The notes beneath the pieces are model-generated. The model made no database searches, was not told where the DNA came from, and saw only the letters and a list, made by a program, of their open reading frames with translations. Below, in pieces: positions 17,082-26,728 of a stretch of DNA of 45,156 nt. Source of the DNA: an uncultured Nitrosomonas sp. (GTDB lineage Bacteria > Pseudomonadota > Gammaproteobacteria > Burkholderiales > Nitrosomonadaceae). The DNA lies in NCBI GenBank assembly GCA_902826115.1, contig CADEDO010000005.1, forward strand, positions 34,757 to 79,912, written 5' to 3'. The translations under genes were made by a program, and so were the position numbers. The stretch's first letter is position 1; each line of letters starts with the position of its first letter.

Positions 17082-20000
17082 ATGTTAATAAATCAAACGA
17101 TAAATTGGCAATCTGAGGCTTCGCATAGACAGCATTTTCGAAATATGAATAGCATCAATTCTTCGCGACCTGATTCTGATCTAGTCGCTGTCTTGAGTTA
17201 CCAAGCACAACTCAATCCGGATGGGTTGGCCTATATTTTTCTTTCTGATGGAGAAAATCAAGAGCAATCCATAAACTATGGACAGTTAGAAGCACAAGCA
17301 AAGGCTATTGCAGCCGAGCTTCAGAAGTTGGGTATGCAAGGGGAACGTGCTTTGCTGCTTTATCCAGCGGGACTTGATTATATCACTGCTTTTTTTGGTT
17401 GCCTCTATGCCGGGGTGATTGCTGTCCCTGCTTATCCACCATCCCGTCACCATTTGCATCGTCTTAAGGCGATTATTCATGATGCGACTCCTTCAGTGGT
17501 GCTTACAACAGAAGAATTACGTGAGAGATTACATAAGAACCATGATAAAACTTGGGAATATGATGGATTAACGTGGCTTGCCACTAATGCGTTAGCCGAT
17601 AGTAATTGCGATGCATGGATTTCTTATAAAGTAGAAACAGAAAATTTAGCCTTTTTGCAATATACATCGGGATCAACGGGTAATCCCAAAGGTGTAATGG
17701 TTAGTCACCGCAATCTCATGGCCAATCAGCGGATTATTCAACAAGCATTTGCTCATACGCCAGATACAGTGGTTGTCGGTTGGCTGCCGCTATACCATGA
17801 TATGGGACTGATTGGGAATATTCTGCAACCACTTTACTTGGGTGCGACAGCTATTCTTATGTCGCCATTAACGTTTCTGGAAAAGCCGATTCGATGGCTG
17901 CAGGCTATTTCAAAATATCGCGCTACAACCTCAGGTGGGCCGAATTTTGCTTATGAGCTTTGTATTCGCAAATTAACAATAGAGCAGATACGTGGATTAG
18001 ACCTCAGTTGTTGGACACTTGCTTTTAATGGTTCAGAGCCGGTGAGATCTTCAACTCTAAGAAGATTCTCGGAAATTTTCTCAGAGTGCGGATTTCGGCA
18101 AGAAGCTTTTTTCCCCTGCTATGGATTAGCTGAAAGCACACTATTTGTGGCAGGCCGCAAGCAAGCTTCTCACTCAGAACTTGAGCGTGTTTTAACGCCT
18201 AAAAATGATATTTCTGCTGATGCGAAAAACTCTCATGCACCGGTTAGTTGTGGGCATGCTTGGGGTGAGCATGAAATATGTATCGTAAACCCGGAAGCTG
18301 GCATTCCCTGCGCTGATGGTGAAGAAGGGGAAATATGGGTTGCGGGTCCAAGTGTTGCCCAAGGATATTGGAATCGGCCTGAAGATTCTGGCGAAGTTTT
18401 TCGCGCTTCACTAGTCAGTGACTTTAGCAGGCTTTCATTAAGTGACGAAAAAAATGATAACAGTGAGCACATTTATTCCGATCCTGTAAAAAAATATTTT
18501 CTTCGTACGGGTGATCTAGGCATTATTGATCAGGATGATCTTTTCGTAACAGGTCGTATTAAAGACCTTATCATTTTGCGCGGTCGTAATTATTATCCTC
18601 ATGATCTCGAACAATCCTTGGATGACAACGTGTCCGGATTGAGATCACAGTGCTGTGCAGTATTCTCGATTGAACAAGAAGGCGAAGAATGCTTGATGGT
18701 GGTCGCGGAGATCAAGCGCAGGAAAGTACGGGAACAAGAGGCTCAACAAATATTTTCTGATATGAGGTGCGTGCTGACGGAAGTTTGTGACGCGCCTGTT
18801 GGCGAATTGATCCTGGTACCGCCAGGCTCGATACTGAAAACTTCGAGCGGCAAGATTCAACGGCAGGCTACCAAGCGGGCATATATGATGCGCCAGCTAA
18901 ATATTCTGGCTCGCTCGGGCGCCGGTGATGTTTCCTCTTCTTTACCCAGCACTAACACGGATGCCGATGACGATATCGGCGATCTGCTTTCAGATGCTAT
19001 GAGGAAATTACCTAATAATCAACGCCTACAACTCATTACGCGCTTATTATTATCCAAATTGGCGAAGCTGCTTGTAGTGCCTAAAAACAGCTTGTCCCCT
19101 GATACGATGATTCGTTCTATGGGACTTGATTCTCTTCGGGTAGTTGAACTCAAACATGCTGTTGATTCGGCATTAGGGAGTGAAACGCCGCTTGCGTTAT
19201 TTTTGTCCGATCAGTCCGTGAGTGAATTGGCCACGATATTAACCAATGACACTTATTTCACATTCACGCCTCCTGCAACGGCAACATTCTTTGCGCAGGA
19301 CAATTCAGGACTGACATGTGCTCAGAAAGCAATATGGATGGTTCATCAGCTTGAACCACAGAGTATTGCTTATAACCTGCATCTTACATTCCGGCTTCAA
19401 GGAAATTTTGATATTGAGATTTTGCGGAGAGCTTTGAATACTTTGTTAGAGCGGCATCCTCAACTTAGAACCATCTATCGTATGCATGGAGATTCATTAC
19501 AACAAATATTGATACCGCAAACAGATTTGCCTAATTATTTTACTGCAATTGATGCATATGATTGGACGGCATCAAAAATACAAGCTGATCTAACGCAACG
19601 TGTACGTGAGCCATTCAATTTATCCAGTGGACCGATGTTGCGTGTCACGAGTTATCAGCAGAGCAAACATGATCATATCTTGCTTTTTTGTGCGCATCAT
19701 ATTGCCGTAGATTTGTGGACAGGTTTGATTTTACTGGATGACTTAAAACAGATTCTGTTGAGCCTAACTTTGGGGAAGACACCTAGTCTACCGAAATCTG
19801 CTGCGGATTATCAGGATTTTGTAACCTGGCAGAAAAGTTATTTAACTAGCCAGAGCAGTAAAAACGACCTGGATTATTGGCATCAGCAGCTATGCGGGAT
19901 ATTGCCAATTCTGGCGCTACCGGTTGATTTCTCACGCACTCAGGTGATGCAATACCATGGTGCTTCTCATTCGGTTCAATTAGATCAGGATTTAACCAAA

Positions 20001-20828
20001 AAGATTAGGCTTCTGGGACAGAAACATGGCGCCAGTCTTTTCATGACGTTGCTTGCAATTTATAAGGTATTGTTACATCGATATACACACCAAGATGACA
20101 TTATTGTTGGTACCGCCAGCAACGGACGACCGCAAGCTCGATTCAAATACACAGCAGGCAATTTTGCAAATCCAATTGCGCTAAGAAGCAAACCTAACTC
20201 GAAATTACCCTTTTCTACCTATCTCGAACAAGTACGAGATATGGTGTTAGGCGCGTTATCTCATTCAAATTATCCATTTTCATTACTGGTAGAGCATCTT
20301 CAGCCGGAGCGCAATGCTGAATACTGGCCAATTTATCAGACATGGTTCATGTTGCAGCAGGGAAGAACGGAAATTGACGATAAATTGTCGCATTTGGCTT
20401 TGGGAGAAGAGGGCGAATCCTTGAATTGGGGAAATTGGACAATTTCATCAAAAGCGATTGATGAGCAAGTAGAAAACTTTGATTTGCGGCTAATGGCAGC
20501 AGAGAATCTGGGCGGATTACTGCTTTCTTTCAAATATCGCAGAGATTTATTTGAAACAGAGACTATTGCTCGCATGGCTGAACATTTTCAGAGGTTGTTA
20601 AAACAAGTGATTGCTCGACCAGAGTTATGCCTCGCTGAGCTGTCATTGCTAACCGAAACTGAAAAAAGACAATTCATTGAGTGGAACTCAAAATCCGCTC
20701 TGATGCCTTTGACGGATAACGAGTGTAGGCTTTACAATCCAAAATGGAGTGATAACAATGAAGAAAGAATTATTAAAAAGAACCTCTATATTCATAGGCA
20801 TCATGATCGCAATCTGCCAAGCTGGTAA
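17082..20828 (+). CDS. Fatty-acyl-AMP ligase - acyl carrier - condensation protein (NRPS loading module, no adenylation domain)
   Basis: Residues of about 25-610 form a fatty-acyl-AMP ligase: core A3 motif YTSGSTGNPKGVMVSHRNL at residue 194, then GWLPLYHDMGLIGN and SGGPNFAYELC, which are FAAL hallmarks. A carrier domain follows with the phosphopantetheine serine S684 in MGLDSLRVVELK. The condensation domain (about 740-1200) has an intact catalytic motif HHIAVDLW (H872, H873, D877). It should activate a fatty acid, load it on the carrier and acylate an amine. After the normal C-domain end (LTETEKRQFIEWN) the protein runs about 45 more unrelated residues and stops, where an adenylation domain would normally begin. 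Those last codons overlap the next gene. So this is either a free-standing lipo-initiation protein or a truncated NRPS. The ATG at 17082 has a weak ribosome site; ATG 17145 is an alternative. Confidence 0.9.
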   Translation: MLINQTINWQSEASHRQHFRNMNSINSSRPDSDLVAVLSYQAQLNPDGLAYIFLSDGENQEQSINYGQLEAQAKAIAAELQKLGMQGERALLLYPAGLDYITAFFGCLYAGVIAVPAYPPSRHHLHRLKAIIHDATPSVVLTTEELRERLHKNHDKTWEYDGLTWLATNALADSNCDAWISYKVETENLAFLQYTSGSTGNPKGVMVSHRNLMANQRIIQQAFAHTPDTVVVGWLPLYHDMGLIGNILQPLYLGATAILMSPLTFLEKPIRWLQAISKYRATTSGGPNFAYELCIRKLTIEQIRGLDLSCWTLAFNGSEPVRSSTLRRFSEIFSECGFRQEAFFPCYGLAESTLFVAGRKQASHSELERVLTPKNDISADAKNSHAPVSCGHAWGEHEICIVNPEAGIPCADGEEGEIWVAGPSVAQGYWNRPEDSGEVFRASLVSDFSRLSLSDEKNDNSEHIYSDPVKKYFLRTGDLGIIDQDDLFVTGRIKDLIILRGRNYYPHDLEQSLDDNVSGLRSQCCAVFSIEQEGEECLMVVAEIKRRKVREQEAQQIFSDMRCVLTEVCDAPVGELILVPPGSILKTSSGKIQRQATKRAYMMRQLNILARSGAGDVSSSLPSTNTDADDDIGDLLSDAMRKLPNNQRLQLITRLLLSKLAKLLVVPKNSLSPDTMIRSMGLDSLRVVELKHAVDSALGSETPLALFLSDQSVSELATILTNDTYFTFTPPATATFFAQDNSGLTCAQKAIWMVHQLEPQSIAYNLHLTFRLQGNFDIEILRRALNTLLERHPQLRTIYRMHGDSLQQILIPQTDLPNYFTAIDAYDWTASKIQADLTQRVREPFNLSSGPMLRVTSYQQSKHDHILLFCAHHIAVDLWTGLILLDDLKQILLSLTLGKTPSLPKSAADYQDFVTWQKSYLTSQSSKNDLDYWHQQLCGILPILALPVDFSRTQVMQYHGASHSVQLDQDLTKKIRLLGQKHGASLFMTLLAIYKVLLHRYTHQDDIIVGTASNGRPQARFKYTAGNFANPIALRSKPNSKLPFSTYLEQVRDMVLGALSHSNYPFSLLVEHLQPERNAEYWPIYQTWFMLQQGRTEIDDKLSHLALGEEGESLNWGNWTISSKAIDEQVENFDLRLMAAENLGGLLLSFKYRRDLFETETIARMAEHFQRLLKQVIARPELCLAELSLLTETEKRQFIEWNSKSALMPLTDNECRLYNPKWSDNNEERIIKKNLYIHRHHDRNLPSW

Positions 20829-21192
20829 CGCCTTGTCCCATCAATTGATCAATAGTTTAACTGCCGCCAGTGCAGCCGATCACTTTTTGGTGACCTGCGG
20901 CGAGAAAGAAAATCATCATCTTTATGTGCAAATCGACGATCTGAAAGTAATTGATGGCAGGCAATTTAGTGTAATGGTTGCCAAGGATAAGGTAATTGCT
21001 AGCACTACAAATTCAGACGGAAAAGCAAGTCCGGTCATTCGTGTGGAAGGCGGTGCAGGCGTTTATCATTTGTATGTCAGCCAGACGGCGAGCGGTGAAA
21101 AGGCGGCAAATTATCAGTTGCTTTTTCATTGCGAGGATATTGATAATGCGCATTTTGAGACGTCTGTATTTACTAAAATCGATCAACCGTAA
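20758..21192 (+). CDS. Small secreted protein of unknown function, at the end of the NRPS operon
   Basis: The best start is ATG 20758, with GGAG at 20746-20749 eight bases before it; a GTG at 20749 is in frame but lacks a ribosome site. It overlaps the NRPS 3' end by 71 bases in another frame, so the two are transcribed together. The 144-residue product has a long signal peptide (MKKELLKRTSIFIGIMIAIC... ending near NALS). The mature protein would begin with His (HQLINSL) or just before it. The rest is beta-rich with a CGEKENHHLYVQ segment and a second cysteine in FHCEDIDNAHF. It has several histidines and one probable disulfide. I do not recognise the family. Context suggests a periplasmic or exported metal-handling role. 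Confidence 0.65.
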   Translation: MKKELLKRTSIFIGIMIAICQAGNALSHQLINSLTAASAADHFLVTCGEKENHHLYVQIDDLKVIDGRQFSVMVAKDKVIASTTNSDGKASPVIRVEGGAGVYHLYVSQTASGEKAANYQLLFHCEDIDNAHFETSVFTKIDQP

Positions 21193-22395
21193 TTATTCGG
21201 ATTTGTTGATGATGTTCCAATCTGATTGCTTAACCGGAATCAAGCGATAACCGGTGTCTAAACTATTCCAGGAAAGAAAAATCTGCTTGCCGTCAGTAAT
21301 CAAAGCAGGGTGCGCAGATTGTGCAGATGATTCAGCAATGGATCTGGCCGCCGACCAGTGCAATCCTCCATCCATGGAGTACATTGCTTCCACGCGAGTT
21401 TGCATGCCATCAAATACCTTCCATACCAGCGCCACCTGTTTACCCAGAGCCAATACTTCTGCTCGACCGGGTAATTTGTCTTGATCGCCAATGGGCATTG
21501 GATTGGAGAAGGTTCTTCCTTGATCATCGGACCACGCGTAGAAAAGCCCGCTACGTTTCTCTCCTTGTGTGAACCAAGCCATGTGATATCGGCCATCTGC
21601 ACTGATGGACAGAGCTGGTCCGTGTGCCGGACACCCTTCAATCACCCAATCATCAAAAGTAACGCGCCAAGGTTCTCCAATCTTTCCATCTGATGATAAT
21701 CTGAACAAACCATGATCCCGAATGTTGCCAGGATAGACGAAACGCGCCAGGATAATCAAACTACCATCGATATCTTCGGCCATAGCAGTGCGGCAGCAAG
21801 AACAAACATTCATTGCAATGCGCTGATCGGAAGCCAATTGAATTGCTTTTCCGGTTCTTGCTGAAACATGATAAATCGATAAATCTCCACCACCGAGTTT
21901 TTTGTATTCATCGCGATCACGAACATCGTGCCATGCAAAATGGATACGGTCGGTCGCATCAATGATCATTTCAGTTTGATAGTGGTAGCGGTTATCTGCT
22001 TCAGAGCTGATTTTAATAGGCTGGCTAAACTGGGTGCCATCATCAGAATGGCTGAAGAAACTGGTGCTGGCTTGTTTGTCATTAGCGAAATACAACACGT
22101 ACACTTTGCCTTTCCGATCAACGGAAAGTGTGGGCGGATTCTCGTCCCATAGATGTATAGGGATATCCGCTGAATTGACACGAACCGGCTGACTAAAGGA
22201 TTTTCCGAAATCGGTTGAGTAATCTACCGAGATATATTTCTGAGAAGGAATGATGCGCCACAATCGTCCATCCGGACCAAATGCTGCCGCGGTAAAGATT
22301 TTTTGCTCCGGCAGCATTCGCTCAGTTTCAGCAGATAGGCTTGCTGATGTAATTACTAGCAATAAAACAGAGTAGATGAGCGACACTTGATTCAT
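21193..22395 (-). CDS. Secreted BNR-repeat (sialidase-fold) protein with a CSCC motif
   Basis: The 400-residue protein has a signal peptide (MNQVSLIYSVLLLVITSASLSA). It shows several BNR/Asp-box-like repeats, for example STDFGKSFSQP, SDDGTQFSQP, SDDQGRTFSNP and SMDGGLHWSAA, so it should fold as a six-bladed propeller. It lacks the arginine-triad context I would expect of a true sialidase, and residues 198-201 are CSCC in the segment NVCSCCRTAMAEDIDG, with another Cys-His pair in EGCPAHGPALS. Clustered cysteines in a periplasmic protein next to a TlpA-like thioredoxin suggest metal binding or disulfide maintenance. It sits downstream of that thioredoxin on the same strand and ends on the base after the previous gene's stop. 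'Exo-alpha-sialidase' would be a misleading name. Confidence 0.75.
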   Translation of the reverse strand: MNQVSLIYSVLLLVITSASLSAETERMLPEQKIFTAAAFGPDGRLWRIIPSQKYISVDYSTDFGKSFSQPVRVNSADIPIHLWDENPPTLSVDRKGKVYVLYFANDKQASTSFFSHSDDGTQFSQPIKISSEADNRYHYQTEMIIDATDRIHFAWHDVRDRDEYKKLGGGDLSIYHVSARTGKAIQLASDQRIAMNVCSCCRTAMAEDIDGSLIILARFVYPGNIRDHGLFRLSSDGKIGEPWRVTFDDWVIEGCPAHGPALSISADGRYHMAWFTQGEKRSGLFYAWSDDQGRTFSNPMPIGDQDKLPGRAEVLALGKQVALVWKVFDGMQTRVEAMYSMDGGLHWSAARSIAESSAQSAHPALITDGKQIFLSWNSLDTGYRLIPVKQSDWNIINKSE

Positions 22396-22496
22396 AGTGT
22401 ATTAAGGAAAAGGTTAATTATCTATTGCCAAATAGTAGTAGAGTGCTATTCCCGTACCTATTGAAGCAAGATTGGATTTACTTATCGGCAATCAAT

Positions 22497-23000
22497 CTAA
22501 TTGAAGATTTCTTTAAGCATGGTTTCATAGGTTTCACGCGATAGGGCACCGCTGACACCCACGCGCTGATGATTTTTGTCCACAAAATAGGTGCGAGGCA
22601 CTTCACCATACCATTTAGGATCAATTTCATACCGAAGTTTCTGCGCATTGGCATCAGCAAAGATCCAATTATCCAGCTTATTGAGTTCATTTCCGACGAG
22701 TATGGACTTGACCTGATCCGATGCGGAAGCATCATCGGTGGCTAGCATGACCAGATTAACTCCCGGCATATTTTTGCTAAGCTCATTGAGCAAGGGCATT
22801 TTCTGCAAACATGTCGTGCAGTGTATAGACCAGACCATCAATACAAAAGGTTTGTCAGCATATTCCTTTAGTAACTGCTGATAACTGCCAGAAGTGAAAT
22901 ACTTCAAATCCGCCTGCTCGGCACGTGCAGGCAAGGTCATAAATGACAAAATTGTGGTAAAAATAATTAGGAATTTAAATAGTTTCATTTTTGCACTCAT
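22497..23000 (-). CDS. TlpA/ResA-like periplasmic thioredoxin-fold protein
   Basis: The 167-residue protein has an N-terminal signal sequence ending PARA and a thioredoxin fold with the active site WSIHCTTCLQKMP (C61-x-x-C64), then the usual cis-proline loop (GEVPRTYFVDKNHQRVG). It probably keeps cysteines of an exported partner reduced. The obvious partner is the CSCC-bearing BNR protein encoded just downstream on the same strand. A start at the ATG at 22988 would give MKLFKFLII and is as plausible as 23000. The gene faces the operator pair at 23238-23324, so it is likely co-regulated with the divergent receptor operon. Confidence 0.85.
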   Translation of the reverse strand: MSAKMKLFKFLIIFTTILSFMTLPARAEQADLKYFTSGSYQQLLKEYADKPFVLMVWSIHCTTCLQKMPLLNELSKNMPGVNLVMLATDDASASDQVKSILVGNELNKLDNWIFADANAQKLRYEIDPKWYGEVPRTYFVDKNHQRVGVSGALSRETYETMLKEIFN

Positions 23001-23237
23001 TAATGTTCGGTAGTGACTTTTGTAAGCTTTGAATTTACCGTGTAAGAATCACGGAATCGAATGTAGTACTCGTCACAATGGGTTCTTGGCGATTTTTTCT
23101 GATAAACAGAAATTCAAAATAAGTACTGACACGTTGATTCAAAACGGATTTATTAAACAATGCCATCTGTTAGTGATAAAAAATTAATCTGGTCAACACT
23201 GATAAACAATTATCTATAAAATTCGATTTTTTTAGAA

Positions 23238-23254
23238 TGCGACGAATTGTCGCA
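23238..23254. promoter_or_regulatory. 17-bp palindromic operator, tlpA-like / receptor-operon intergenic region (copy 1)
   Basis: The sequence is TGCGACGAATTGTCGCA, matching the TGYGRCA-N3-TGYCRCA family with one change in the left arm. It lies 237 bases before the TlpA-like gene and 295 before the All3515-like start, in the 549-base divergent region. I see no gene in that region. Confidence 0.7.
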
Positions 23255-23307
23255 GTCTCTCTTAATGAATACAGATCCAATTCTTCACGATTTAGAATTG
23301 TGAATGG

Positions 23308-23324
23308 TGCGGCATTTTGTCGCA
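23308..23324. promoter_or_regulatory. 17-bp palindromic operator, tlpA-like / receptor-operon intergenic region (copy 2)
   Basis: The sequence is TGCGGCATTTTGTCGCA, 53 bases right of copy 1. Two separated sites between divergent genes would let one regulator control both directions. Confidence 0.7.
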
Positions 23325-23549
23325 TTGATATTGATTACTTACTTAAATAAGATCAATTGCGATGACCATTTTGAACTGATTCGAAGGTTCTTGCGGTCAA
23401 GAAATAAAGTCATTACAACAATGAATAAGTTCAAAGTGACGTAAATTGTGAATTCTCGTAGAAATTAGAATCCCACTCACCATAAGGTGAGCAACGCTTT
23501 TATAGACTCGTATCACGAATCCTCTTTTGAAAAATTACCGGAGTATCTT

Positions 23550-24425
23550 TTGATTAAAACCATTTTTATAGGATCGCTTTTACTTTTTTTTAGCACCATG
23601 GTTATGGCGCATGAAGGTGAACCGAACATGGCGTTTGCATGGCGCGATGGCAACATTGAAGTAGATATCAAGCGTCAGGGAAGAGCGCTGGGTGACCACA
23701 CGGCATTCGTCATCTCATTTACCGATACATTTACCCCTTATCGCATGGGAGATGCCGGATTTACCGGGACAGGTTTCGACCAAGGCGGCATAGTAGGCTA
23801 TCAAACAGAAAGTACCTTGTTGAAATGGTCAAGCGAGCAATCACAATGGCTGAGAGAAGGCTTTACAGAGCAGTTAGTGATCAGTCGTTTATCGGATGAA
23901 AAAATAGTGACCGATAAAGAAGGGAATGGATTACAAGGAATCATTGATAGCTTGACAACTAGAAGCGACTTTGAAGCCCATCCGATTTTTCGAATCCAGA
24001 AAGCGGACGGATCTTTACCGGATGATGGCGCCTATATGGTTTTCATCAATATCTTAGGAGTCGATGAATCAGGTGAACGCATACTCTATAAACCCTCTGT
24101 TCCATTTGCATTAGTTTTTCATATCAATGCTCAAGCAAATTTTGATCGTTTGGCGCTTTCTCAAGCTTTGAAAGTGACGCCAGAAGTCCAATTGAACGAT
24201 TATGATCGGATGGATGCACTGTTTGATTGGGCGGAATCACAGAATAAAGCATTATTCCCACATGCTGCCGAAAGCCGTTTTATCTTCGGATACTATGTCC
24301 GCTGTTATGACAATTCCGTTTGCGTTGGCAGTAAAGACGGCAAAATTTACACTGCTGGCGGGGTTCTGGGCGATATCGCTGAACATGGTTCAATAGAAAC
24401 TTTTTATGATATGGCGGGGCTTTAA
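23550..24425 (+). CDS. Secreted All3515-like protein (Zur-repressed family type) with C-terminal 'NWAES' module
   Basis: I place the start at TTG 23550, which has GGAG six bases upstream and gives a compact signal peptide (MIKTIFIGSLLLFFSTMVMA). The longer frame from GTG 23487 adds a hydrophilic tail with no such site. Cleavage after VMA leaves HEGEP as the mature N-terminus. The body (291 residues in all) has features of the secreted family that in cyanobacteria includes Zur-repressed All3515: an early His-containing segment and a GAYMVFINILGVDES region. The last 75 residues (LFDWAESQNKALFP, then FGYYVRCYDNSVCVGSKDG) are the module shared with two other window proteins. It overlaps the TonB receptor start by one base (TAATG). 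A role in binding metal for the receptor is inference. Confidence 0.65.
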   Translation: MIKTIFIGSLLLFFSTMVMAHEGEPNMAFAWRDGNIEVDIKRQGRALGDHTAFVISFTDTFTPYRMGDAGFTGTGFDQGGIVGYQTESTLLKWSSEQSQWLREGFTEQLVISRLSDEKIVTDKEGNGLQGIIDSLTTRSDFEAHPIFRIQKADGSLPDDGAYMVFINILGVDESGERILYKPSVPFALVFHINAQANFDRLALSQALKVTPEVQLNDYDRMDALFDWAESQNKALFPHAAESRFIFGYYVRCYDNSVCVGSKDGKIYTAGGVLGDIAEHGSIETFYDMAGL

Positions 24426-26635
24426 TGCAGATTTTGCATATTCGTTCCCATTATATTTTTTTGCATGCATTGTTAATTTTTTTTTTGAATCCCGCCTTCG
24501 CTGGCGATCAGAATGCACAAAAAAAATCAGTAGCAGAAAATCAATCGAATATTGCGCAGCCTAGTTCTACTATTCCGCCAGAGCCGGTCAAATTTGAAAC
24601 AATGACCATTGAAGCGAGTTCTACACCGGCTGACCCAATACAAAAATTAGAAAGCCGGGAATTACGCGTTCGCACCGGCGAAACACTCGGCAAAACACTG
24701 GAGCGTGAATTGGGAGTCAGCAATCTGTCCTATGGGCCTGGCGTTGGTCAACCGATCATTCGTGGCATGAGCGGCCCTCGAGTCAGAATCATGCAAAATG
24801 GGATTGGCGCACATGATCTTTCTGCTTTAAGTCCCGATCTTGCGGTCGCTTTTGAAACCATGCTGGCAGAAAGCATTACTGTGTTAAGGGGCCCCGCCAC
24901 TCTGCGCTATGGCGGCAATGCGATTGGCGGTATGGTTGATATCAAACATCAACGCATACCAGAAAAGATTCCACTGAATGGCGTTGCTGGTCGAATGGAT
25001 TTTCGTTACGACCATAATTCTGCAGATAAAGCCGGGATGTTCGGATTGGATGTGGGTAAGGGAATGTTTGCGATCCATGTCGATTATTTTCAGCGTTCCT
25101 CCAATAACACCCATATTCCCGGAACTGCTTTAGACGAAGCAGCGATTCGGCAACAATTTCAAGTTGATCCGAGTACCAATAGCACGAATGTCATCCAAAA
25201 TAGTCATTCCAACAGTCAGGGTGGCTCGGCTGGCATATCGCTGATCGGTAAACATGGCCATTTGGGCGGGAGCTATCATGAAATGGTCAGAAATTATGGT
25301 ATTCCACCCGGAGTTCCAGGTCACACCGAGGCGGGAAGAACCGAACAAGAAGCCATCAGGATAGATATGTCACAACGCCGTTATGATTTAGACGGCCTGT
25401 GGAAAACCTATTGGCCAGCATTACCCAAGGTAAAAGCAAAACTGAGTTACATTGACTATGATCATAAAGATTATGATAAAAGTGTGACCGATAGAAGTTC
25501 ATCGTTGACCCGATTTAACAATTCGGTGTGGGAATCGCGATTAGAAATGAATCATCAGCGGGGAGGGTGGCTCGATGGCACATTTGGCATGCAATGGCAG
25601 AATCGTACTTTTGCAGCGACAGGAATCGAAACATTCACGCCTGCTGCCAATATTGATTCATTAGGATTCTTTGTCACAGAAACGGTCTTTATTACGGATC
25701 GCCTCAACCTTGAAATGGGGGCGCGCATCGAAAATCAAACCACGACGCCCAAAAGTGATGAAATTAGATTAGCAGGTGTTTCGGGCGCATTACCCTTGCC
25801 CAATGCATTGAATTATCTTACTTACTCCCTGGCTGCTAGCTTAAATTATGAGATCATGCCGCAAACTTCATTGTATTTGAATTGGCAGCGAGCTCAGCGC
25901 GCACCCGATGTGCAGGAATTATTTGCATCAGGCCCGCATTTTGCAACCCGCAGTTACGAAATCGGTCGACTGAATCTGAGCGCTGAGCAAACCAATCACT
26001 ACGAATTAGGCTTACGCTTTACTGGCAAACACGTTTCCTTTCATACCAATGGTTATTACAAATCGATACAGGATTTCATCTATCTGGAGAACCAGGGATT
26101 CTTCTTTAATTTCGCTCCTGATCCGCCTCGTTTCCAATTGACTTGCGCGAATTTAAGAAATTGTCTGCCGGTTTTTGGATATCAGGCCAATACAGCAAAT
26201 TTTGCCGGTTACGAAGCTGAGATTACTGCTCATCCTCGCTTGGGCTTACCCATCAATCCTCGTTTAACGTTATTTTCTGATTATGTGCGTGGCTGGTTTC
26301 AGAATGATGCTTTTGGAGATGTTCCAAGGCTTCCGCCATTGCGATTCGGAGGCGAAATAGGATTCCAGTGGACACAATGGCGAGGCGGGCTACGTTATAC
26401 CCATGCGCTGGAACAAAATAGACCAGGAATCTTGGAAACTGAAACGCCAAGCTATCATCGATTAGACCTGGATTTGTCTTACGATTGGAAGATGTCCGAT
26501 CATAGGAAAATTCTTTTCTTCGCAAAACTTTCAAATATGACTAACATGACCATCAGGAACTCGACTTCTTTTTTGCGAAATTTTGCACCTGAAGCTGGCT
26601 TTAGCGCGCAAGTGGGGATGAGTGCATCATTCTGA
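24425..26635 (+). CDS. TonB-dependent outer-membrane receptor, ZnuD-like (probable zinc/metal uptake)
   Basis: The 736-residue protein has a signal peptide ending NPAFA, a plug with QPIIRGMSGPRVRIMQNGIG, SPDLAVAFETMLAESITVLRGPATLRYGGNAIGGMVD and the ZnuD-like IPEKIPLNGVAG, then a beta-barrel ending in phenylalanine. The stretch GSYHEMVRNYGIPPGVPGH matches in place and pattern the ZnuD loop that carries metal-binding histidines. Further His residues lie just before it (KHGHLGG). ZnuD imports zinc (and in some species haem) across the outer membrane with TonB energy. It is translated from the TAATG overlap with the All3515-like gene, behind two operators. ZnuD-type is well supported; the exact metal is not proved. 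Confidence 0.85.
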   Translation: MQILHIRSHYIFLHALLIFFLNPAFAGDQNAQKKSVAENQSNIAQPSSTIPPEPVKFETMTIEASSTPADPIQKLESRELRVRTGETLGKTLERELGVSNLSYGPGVGQPIIRGMSGPRVRIMQNGIGAHDLSALSPDLAVAFETMLAESITVLRGPATLRYGGNAIGGMVDIKHQRIPEKIPLNGVAGRMDFRYDHNSADKAGMFGLDVGKGMFAIHVDYFQRSSNNTHIPGTALDEAAIRQQFQVDPSTNSTNVIQNSHSNSQGGSAGISLIGKHGHLGGSYHEMVRNYGIPPGVPGHTEAGRTEQEAIRIDMSQRRYDLDGLWKTYWPALPKVKAKLSYIDYDHKDYDKSVTDRSSSLTRFNNSVWESRLEMNHQRGGWLDGTFGMQWQNRTFAATGIETFTPAANIDSLGFFVTETVFITDRLNLEMGARIENQTTTPKSDEIRLAGVSGALPLPNALNYLTYSLAASLNYEIMPQTSLYLNWQRAQRAPDVQELFASGPHFATRSYEIGRLNLSAEQTNHYELGLRFTGKHVSFHTNGYYKSIQDFIYLENQGFFFNFAPDPPRFQLTCANLRNCLPVFGYQANTANFAGYEAEITAHPRLGLPINPRLTLFSDYVRGWFQNDAFGDVPRLPPLRFGGEIGFQWTQWRGGLRYTHALEQNRPGILETETPSYHRLDLDLSYDWKMSDHRKILFFAKLSNMTNMTIRNSTSFLRNFAPEAGFSAQVGMSASF

Positions 26636-26728
26636 TTTTTACGATCTGGTGCACATAAATTTTTTATTCTAGATCCGTCGTGAATAGTACCCAGCGACAC
26701 AAGTAGGGGGGTACTCAATTCAAAAAGA

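Noticed and set aside
21193..22395. A true sialidase
   Set aside because: BNR repeats alone do not show sialidase activity; the cysteine cluster and the neighbourhood point to another role.
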